Assembly (NCBI GenBank): GCA_030704615.1
Contig: CM060733.1
Span: 34,472,001 to 34,536,000 of the forward strand
DNA length: 64,000 bases
Direction: 5' to 3'
DNA from: Takakia lepidozioides
Taxonomy: Eukaryota; Streptophyta; Takakiopsida; Takakiales; Takakiaceae
Below, in pieces: positions 57,166-64,000 of the stretch. The position numbers and the translations under genes were made by a program. Position 1 is the first letter of the stretch; every line of letters starts with the position of its first letter. The notes below the pieces were generated by a model. The model made no database searches, had not been told where the DNA came from, and saw only the letters and a list, made by a program, of their open reading frames with translations.

Positions 57166-57224
57166 CTAAAGTGCGCTGCTGTCACCCCTAAGGCTCCTGT
57201 TGGTCTCAGTCTGTGCAAAAATTA

Positions 57225-58000
57225 AGGGTACCCCACAGATCCCGTATAAGTGTCTAAGTCCCAGACAGTCCTCTAACAGCGGCATTGAACGTGAGATACA
57301 TATCCACAAACGCACAGGTACAACAACTCGACGCGCCCAAACAGTGAGGGTATGGTACAATTCGGAGGGTTAGAATTGTTGGGGATGAATTCATTCCTCC
57401 ATCTTGGGAGCTAGCAGGGAAAATGCCCAGGGAAACAAATGTTGAGCTTGCCAAAGTTCAACATAACAATGAGACGTTGGCTGTAAAGTTCTATCATTTC
57501 GGCATCATAAAGTATTTTGCGTTGCATCCACGTCGAAATGAAGGTTACACACATTGGTGGAATGGGGGGACCATATGATCATGGTTGAGTATTGACAGGA
57601 AATGAGGGAATGATCGGGATAACATGGAGTTAATGGAACGACGGGGGACGGAGCAGGAAATGCAGGAGGTCAACTGACTGGTTCGATTCCGATTCGCACC
57701 CAATTGGCATGGGCGCTTTTGCACATCATGCTCAACGTCCATAATCACCACCTCTTGCACACCGACATACCTTTGCAATTGGAAAGATAGCCCAGGCAAT
57801 AAATGGGGGTAACACGTTCGATGCAAGTCTGTTCAACGATATGTCTGTTGGAACCTGTTTTGCTTCCGCTCTGGAAAACTTGTGTGTAGACACAGTAGAG
57901 TTGCGGTACAAACTAGAAAATGTTGTGAAGCGTTTCATGACGGAGCTATTCAATTGGCCTGAGCCCAAAAATTGCTGGAGGATGGATAGAAACTTGTAGA
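57225..58000 (+). pseudogene. Relic of an unrecognised protein-coding gene
   Basis: Two stretches look like former coding sequence. At about 57,370-57,570 the plus strand reads IVGDEFIPPSWELAGKMPRE and then ALHPRRNEGYTHWW. At about 57,790-58,000 it reads IAQAINGGNTFDASLFNDMS and ends RYKLENVVKRFMTEL, NWPEPKNCW and a stop. Stops and frameshifts separate them. No family is recognised. The surroundings suggest a repetitive gene family tied to mobile DNA rather than a single-copy host gene. Confidence 0.4.
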
Positions 58001-58149
58001 CCTCTGACTGTACATCATGTTTGAATAAATGTTGTTTTCAATTGTGTTTGTCTCGTACCATAATGTTTTAATGGTTTGTTACTTGGCCATGGCACCTGGG
58101 TCCATCATATGGGATAATCAAGCACCACACCCACGAATCTTGAAGAGTG

Positions 58150-59430
58150 ACAGTGTACACCGGGTCAATGGGTGAACCAATCGTTCCCCTGCCAAATGAT
58201 TTTAGATTGATTTGAAACGTTGGGAGTGTGTTGTACATGCCCTCTTTAAGTTACCGGACAAGTATGACGTCAATCTAAAATGGTTCTAAGGGTGAACCAA
58301 TAGTTCCCTTATTAAATGATTCATGATTGAAAATTGATTGAAAGGTTTAACGAGTCGTTCGGGGGGCAAATGATTAATTTCGCTTGCAACTTTGTGTACG
58401 TGATTTGTACATACTTAAGCACATATGGACCAAAGTTGAACTTCAACAAAGTTGTTTGAATCGGTTATTCAAATTCATAAGGAGAAACAACCTTTCGCCT
58501 GCACATGAATTGTTTTTAATTCCATTCTGAAGCCATATGCTTGATAACAACATGAAGAGTTGCATGCAAAATATCACCATGAACAGACATCGTCTGCATC
58601 CAAAACACATTTTATTCCCTCATTTGCACTCCAAGGTGAAGTTATCTTCAACTTCATGCACTCTTCATAGAGAGTTCTGCAATAGTGAGCATAGAGCAAA
58701 GGATGAACGTTTTTTTTCCAAACATTTTTCTTTGGTACATTTTTTGGCAAGGATGTGGTGGTGTGAGGGTTCAACTTACAGAACAAAATCAAGCCAAGAA
58801 CAAAATCATTGCGCCCCACACTCATTGCGCCCCACAATCCTATTCCCTCTAAATCATTTTATTTAGTAAAAATGCAATTCAATTCAAAATTGGATGAAAG
58901 GGTGAACGGAAACTTCCCCGATGAAATGATATTTTATTGCTCCGAAATTTTGCAAGTGTCTTCTACATGCCCTCTTACACGTCTTTGAGAAATATGACAT
59001 CAATCTAAAATGGTTTAAAGGGTGAACCAATCGTCCCCCTACCAAATGATTTTAAATTGATTTGAAACTTTGCAAGTGTCTTGTACATGCTCTCTTACAG
59101 GTCTTTCACAAGTTTCAAATCAATCTAAAATGGTTAGAAGGATGAATCAATCATGAACATCAAATGATTTTGGAGTGCTTTAAAGCTTTGCAAGTGTCTT
59201 TCACATGCCATTTTAAAGGTACCGGACAGTATGAGGTTAGTAAAATATGGTTGAAAAGGTGAACCAATTGTTCCCCTATCAAATGATTTTACATTGCTTT
59301 GAAGCTTTGCAAGTGTCAGCCACATGCCCTCCTACAAGTACCGGACAAGTATGACGTGAATAAAAAATGGTTGAAAGGGTGAACCAATCATTCCGCTATC
59401 AAATGATTTTATATTGCTTTGGATGTCATT
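58150..59430. repeat. Tandem, diverged repeats (GTGAACCAAT family)
   Basis: Units of roughly 110-120 bp, each with AAAGGGTGAACCAAT, CAAATGATTTTA, TTTGCAAGTGTCTT, ACATGCCCTCTTA and ACCGGACAAGTATGA blocks. More units of the same family occur at about 59,820-59,960 and 61,250-61,600. Short ORFs over them are chance products. Confidence 0.75.
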
Positions 59431-59820
59431 GCTTTGGTAATTCTAGCCCCCCAATGGCCCATTGTAACCCTTGAATTACAATTCAAAATGCAATTCAAGC
59501 CCTTAAAATTGGTACTGCTAGTCCCTAAAATGACCAACCCCGGCCGCCCCTCAAATTGTAATTTGAGCCCTTGAAATTGTCAATTCCAACCCCTCAAATT
59601 GCAATTGAAGCCCCTGAAATTTAATTCCAACCCCTCAAATTGCACTTCTAGCCCCTAAAATGACAATTCCCGCCCCTCAAATTGCAACTGTAGCCTGTGA
59701 AATGGCAATTGCTAGTGCAGCCCCTGAAATTGGCAATTAAAGCTCCAAGAATGGCAGTTTCAGCCCCTCAAATTGGCAATTCGAGCCCCATAAATGGCAA
59801 TTTCAGCCCCTGAAATTGGC
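59431..59820 (+). repeat. Minisatellite based on CCCCTCAAATTG
   Basis: Units of about 20-35 bp reading CAATTCCAACCCCTCAAATT, CAATTTCAGCCCCTGAAATT and similar, in many variants. It is inserted within the GTGAACCAAT repeat family. Confidence 0.8.
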
Positions 59821-59969
59821 TATGGGTGAACCAATCATTCCCCTGCCAAATGATTTTGGATTCATTTGAACCTTTACGAGTGTCTTGTACATGCCCTCTT
59901 AAAGTTACTGGACAAGTATGATGTCAATGTTAAATGGTTCAAAGGGTGAACCAACAGTTCCCCTGCATT

Positions 59970-60475
59970 CATGATTAATCGTTAACGATTGATCTCATAT
60001 TACACTAGGACCTATCAGAGGGTACATTGAACACACTGGCCAAGCCTCAAAGCGAACGAAAATCATTTGGATGGGCAACCGTCCGTCGGCCCATTGAACA
60101 AATTCGATTGATCTCATATTACTCTGGGGCCTCTTCCATGGCACATTGAACATACTGGCCAAGTCTCAAAGCGAACCAAAATCATCTCAACCATCTGTTG
60201 AGCCATTGAATGAATTTCGATTGATCTGATATTAGTCCGGGACCTGTGAGAGGGTGTCTCGAACGTACTGGCAAAGTTTGGAAGCAAACAAAAATGATTT
60301 GGATAGGCAACCATCCATTCACCCGTTGAATGTATTCTGCTGGATCTGCTATTGCTTTGGGACCTGTTGGACTGTGTTTCGCGTGCTCACGATTTTTTTT
60401 TTCATTCGGTTTTTGAATGGGGCGTGTAATGTAGCCATATGCAACGTGCGTACCAAATTTGGGAGCGAACATAAT
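59970..60475. repeat. Tandem roughly 125-bp repeats (ATTGAACGAATTT family), block 1
   Basis: Units share TTGATCTCATATTAC, GGGACCTATCAGAGGGT, ACTGGCCAAGTCTCAAAGCG and GGGCAACCATCC. A second block of the same family lies at 60,960-61,190. Minus-strand ORFs here are translations of the repeat. Confidence 0.75.
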
Positions 60476-60959
60476 TCATTTGGACCCAAAACCACAGTTT
60501 CTTCCCTGTTTTGCACTCCAAACTTGATTTGTGTTCAACTTCATGCACTCTTCATAGAGAGTTCTGCAATAATGAACGAAGAGAACACTTTTTTTGGGGG
60601 CATTTTTGATTGGTCCAAATTTTGGCGGGGGAGAAGTGATGGGATGCTGGAAGCCGCAGAACAAAATTGAGCCAAAAACAAAATCGATATGTGTCAGAAA
60701 CCCCCAATGAAAGGTAGTGCAAACCTATTTATTGGCTTAAAATTAATTTAAATTCAATTACATTATGGAATGGCTTGGTGTCGATGGGGAGGCAAATGAT
60801 TTATTTGTCTGTTGTGTCTCCGCACATGTGTCGCACACATGTTCAAGCACATGTGGGCAAAAGAGGGGCTTCAACCACATCCGTTCAATGGGTGTAATAG
60901 CCGTGCACGCATTGCAGGATTTCTTTTTCGCAATGAACAAAAACCAAATGACAACTGAA
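60476..60959. other. Sequence between the two 125-bp repeat blocks
   Basis: No gene. Part of it (around 60,480-60,690) is similar to 58,600-58,800: both share CTTCATGCACTCTTCATAGA and GAGTTCTGCAATA. It is another dispersed piece of the local repeat system. Confidence 0.5.
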
Positions 60960-61650
60960 CGCCTCATTGGCCCATTGAACGAATTTCGATTGATCTCATA
61001 TTACACTGGGACCTATCAGAGGGTACATTGAATACACTGGCCAAGTCTCAAAGCGAATGATAATCATTTGGATGGGCAACCATCCGTTGGCCCATTGAAC
61101 GAATTTCGATTGATCTCATATTACTCTGGGGCCTCTTCCATGGTACATTGAAGATACTGGCCAAGTCTCAAAGCGAACCAAAATGATTTGGAGGCAAATG
61201 ATTTCATTTATTTGTGATTAATCGTTAATGGTGAAAAGGATAAACCAAAGGTTCATTGATTAAAAAAAAATTGAATGATTTGAAATTTTGCTAGTATATT
61301 CTACATGCCTCTTACATGGACCGGAGAAGTATGAGATCAATAAAAAATGGTTCACAGGAGGAACCAATGGTTACTTGATGTGCCGATTTCTGAATGCTTT
61401 CAAACTTTGCCATTGCATTGACGTGCCCTCTTAAAGGTACCGGACAAGTATGAGTTCGATTTAAAATATTGCAATGGGTGAACCAATGGTATGTTCATTC
61501 AGCAATTTTTGATTGTTTTGAAATTTTGCCAGTATATTGTACATGCCGTCAAACAAGTACCGAGCAAGTATGAGGTCATTCAAAAATGGTTAAAAGGATG
61601 AACCTCGTATTTCCAAAAATTACGTAGACTATACAGTGGGTTGCACATTT
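60960..61650. repeat. Repeat blocks: 125-bp family, then GTGAACCAAT family
   Basis: 60,960-61,190 repeats the units of 59,970-60,120 almost exactly. 61,250-61,600 holds more GTGAACCAAT-type units with TACCGGACAAGTATGAG blocks. Confidence 0.7.
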
Positions 61651-61701
61651 AAGTTTTCGCAACCTGAGACCTTTGGCCTACTCCCTACGTTTCTAGCCTT
61701 T

Positions 61702-63990
61702 CTAGTCATCTTCATCTAGATTTATTACTTCGTTGTCGTCATCTTCAGATGTTGATGAAGATGCTCCGGGTGTAGAGGACGTGCCTCCACCAATACGGAG
61801 AGCTCGAGCCTGGGCTCGAGTGGTCAAAGAGGGACCAAGTGTTGTGTGGTCCACCCTTGCCATCATGCGTAGCGTTCTAGGCGAGTGCTGACTCTCTTCC
61901 ACATTTGCCAGAGCCGGGTGTGTCGCTCTTGCTACGGCGGCATGTAACTTTTCAATTAAATCCGATATGTTTGGAAGTGGCAAGAACACCCCTGGAATAG
62001 GGGCAACTTGGTCACGCCATGTGTTCTGCCAATACTTTTCCACACTCGTGATGACAGCCTTGAAATTGTCCAACACCTCCTCCTGCTGGGGGTCTCTGCG
62101 CAACTCTGGAAGAACTGGCCCATCATCCCGACGAGGCACCCAGTACGTCTCATTCATATCCTCCCAACGGATGCTAGCGGCCTCCAACTCCCTCAGAAAT
62201 AGGTCTCTCCCAATCGGTTCGCGATTGTATGGGTCGTTTTCCGCTGGCACCCACGGATCCTCAAGCAGTCGGAAGAATCTTTGTCTAGTACAGCTCCAAT
62301 GCCCTCCCAAGTTCCGGCAAAAAAGCTCCTTTGGACTGGGTCCCGTATGCCTCTAGCACGCACGGTTATTTCCCAGTTGGATGTCACCCAAAATGTCACC
62401 AGATCTTTAATCCTAGTTAACGTCTTCGCATCCAAGGCGTGCATCTTTCTTGGAGCATCCCATGTCATTGTCTCCCCCCAGTGTTGTCAATTTAAAAAAT
62501 CGTAAGGCGATACATCCAATGGCATGTTGTACCAGTTGTACTCGTTGGCTGGCTCGCATGGCTGCCGATATGAGACATGTGGGATGGAACAAATGGCCAC
62601 ATGAACCAAACATATAGCCTCCCTCAGGTCCATAAGGGTTTAGGCACATTGTGCACACCATACCATCTGTTACCCATGACGCTGGATTGCTCTAACGTCC
62701 GTTTATCCTCATTAATGTAGGAAGACATCCTCGGTCTGGTGTCCCACTCCTCCTCTACTTCCAAATCCCAGTTTATGCTGTTATTGGTATCGGAAATTGT
62801 ATGCACACAGTGCTCAAACATGACATGCACATCACCCCATGTGGTGAATCCAGTGTACTTCGACGTGAATACATCACGCATAGTGTCGTGCCTTTGCAAA
62901 TTAGCATAGATGCTATCTACGCTTTGATTCGACAAACGTGTTGCACGTTGGAGGGAGGACAACGTTTTTTCTATCCGTGTTTCCCGCGATGTTAGATGGC
63001 CCGCCCATGTCACCCAATTCCACCAATTCCCCTTCAACCATGGCCACGATCGGATTTGCATGACATTTGAGTACCGATATGCAACAGCCCTAGCTTGCTC
63101 GCGTTCCCCCATAAGCTGCTCTAATTCCTGTTTTTGGGCCGATGTAATTTGCACGGCTGAACATTCCCCAGTTTCCACTATAGGGTCCTTCCTTTTTCTT
63201 GCCCTCTCCGCCGCAAGTCTTTCTTCCTCAACCATCGTCGGGTCCAGTTCAGACGTTTGCACTTCATTCCCATGCCCGATTGAGTCAACCCCGTCGATGA
63301 CGCGGTCAATGTCCATTGGTGGCATATTCAAACGTGCCAATATGTCTTGTTCGTTGGTGATTGGCCTCGGATCCTGAAGCACACCATGTACGCTGTCGAG
63401 AATCCCCAACCCCATTCTTTCCAGCAACTTCGCTCTTTGCAAATGAACAATGTCCTGCAGGTCTTTGATGTGCTGTTCATGTGCGGCCAACTGTTCCTCC
63501 AACGGAGAGCGTACCTCGCCCCCCTCCACCTCAGACGTTGAAGGCCCGGCTGCGGAGACCTATTGCGGCATATAATCTGGAGGATGGTCTGCATTTCCTC
63601 TTTCTTCCACATCGTCGTTTCCATCCGCCTTTCCTCCTTCTACCACCTCGTCGTTTCCATCGAACCGTATGATGTTCTGCCCCTGACATATATACAAGTC
63701 TGGGATATCAGAGAACATGTATAGTCTAGTACGCTGTCTCGTAGGGGCAGTTTGCCAATGCACTGGTCGCAATAAAATCAACTCTGTGTACAACATGGCC
63801 GCAAATAAATACGGGACCTTGTTGTTGACGAGCGGTTGACCCCACAATGTTGTATGTACCTCCTCTGCCCTGTGGCGGAAATGCGGGTTGGCGCAGGAAT
63901 GCAAACTAGTTTGATTTTGTTTGGTTTATGGATCATGCCTATCTCTGGGCCACAAACGATTTATGTGACACCAGTCCACAAATTTCCTGC
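61702..63990 (-). pseudogene. Damaged RING-finger gene of an unknown multicopy family
   Basis: Minus strand, running in from beyond the window edge. Parts in order: an end of an exon near 63,985-63,925 (FVDWCHINRLWPRDRHDP), ORF 63,904-63,560 stopped by a TAG but continuous in frame with 63,529-62,624 (coiled-coil-like), then a frameshift into 62,661-62,520. That part reads CTMC, SCGHLFHPTC: a RING-HC finger whose last CxxC is changed to YNWY. The C-terminal part, after another frameshift, is 62,310-61,702 (RQRFFRLLEDPW, NDPYNREPIG) and ends in an acidic tail (SEDDDNEVINLDEDD). Non-functional as it stands. The role of the family is unknown; RING fingers often act in ubiquitin transfer. Confidence 0.55.
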
Positions 63991-64000
63991 AGTCACCAAG

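Noticed and set aside
60182-60472. Minus-strand 96-codon ORF
   Set aside because: Translation of the 125-bp tandem repeat; its peptide is itself repeated.

Overview
The window is nuclear DNA of a land plant. Genes are split by canonical GT-AG introns, it carries a plant KORRIGAN-type membrane endoglucanase, and most of the remainder is plant-type transposable elements (Ty3/gypsy, an L1-like LINE, tRNA-derived SINEs, MULE-type DNA elements). A gene that looks like the centriole/basal-body factor TEDC1, plus a relic of a DYW-type PPR gene, points to a plant with flagellate sperm and many PPR genes, most likely a fern, lycophyte or bryophyte. The species cannot be fixed from sequence alone.

Layout. 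0.6-5.2 kb: decayed Ty3/gypsy element with gag, RNase H, integrase and a C-terminal PHD finger, but no reverse transcriptase. 5.2-12.4 kb: intergenic DNA with SINE copies, old repeats and three copies of the promoter of the next gene, one inverted and carrying that gene's first codons. 12.4-16.3 kb: KORRIGAN-like GH9 endoglucanase, six exons. 16.8-19.2 kb: LTR-related sequence, a tandem array and a truncated gypsy integrase. 20.3-21.3 kb: LINE ORF1. 22.2-32.4 kb: an apparently composite DNA transposon. On the minus strand it has an 11-exon gene with a ParB/sulfiredoxin-like DGNHR motif and a DNA N6-adenine/N4-cytosine methyltransferase-like region. Divergently, on the plus strand, it has a MULE-like DDE transposase. 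Intron 1 of the methyltransferase gene holds about ten 36-nt palindromes at a 115-bp period. 32.4-33.8 kb: endonuclease tail and reverse transcriptase of a LINE. 34.2-34.9 kb: non-autonomous MULE-type element with a 9-bp target duplication.

35.9-50.8 kb is the gene-rich part: a 12-exon CLPTM1-family gene, a PPR-DYW relic, and a divergent pair (TEDC1-like and an O-fucosyltransferase-family gene) sharing a 325-bp promoter region. 51.0-51.3 kb: a duplicated fragment of the last endoglucanase exon. 51.5-56.4 kb: minus-strand gypsy element (extra 5' ORF, gag-protease, RT), frameshifted and truncated. 57-64 kb: relics of an unknown multicopy gene family, including a damaged RING-finger gene, around 3.5 kb of three interleaved tandem-repeat families.

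The most unusual item is the 22-32 kb unit. A ParB-like plus DNA methyltransferase architecture, familiar from bacteria and phages, appears here in an intron-bearing plant mobile element next to its transposase and a palindrome array.
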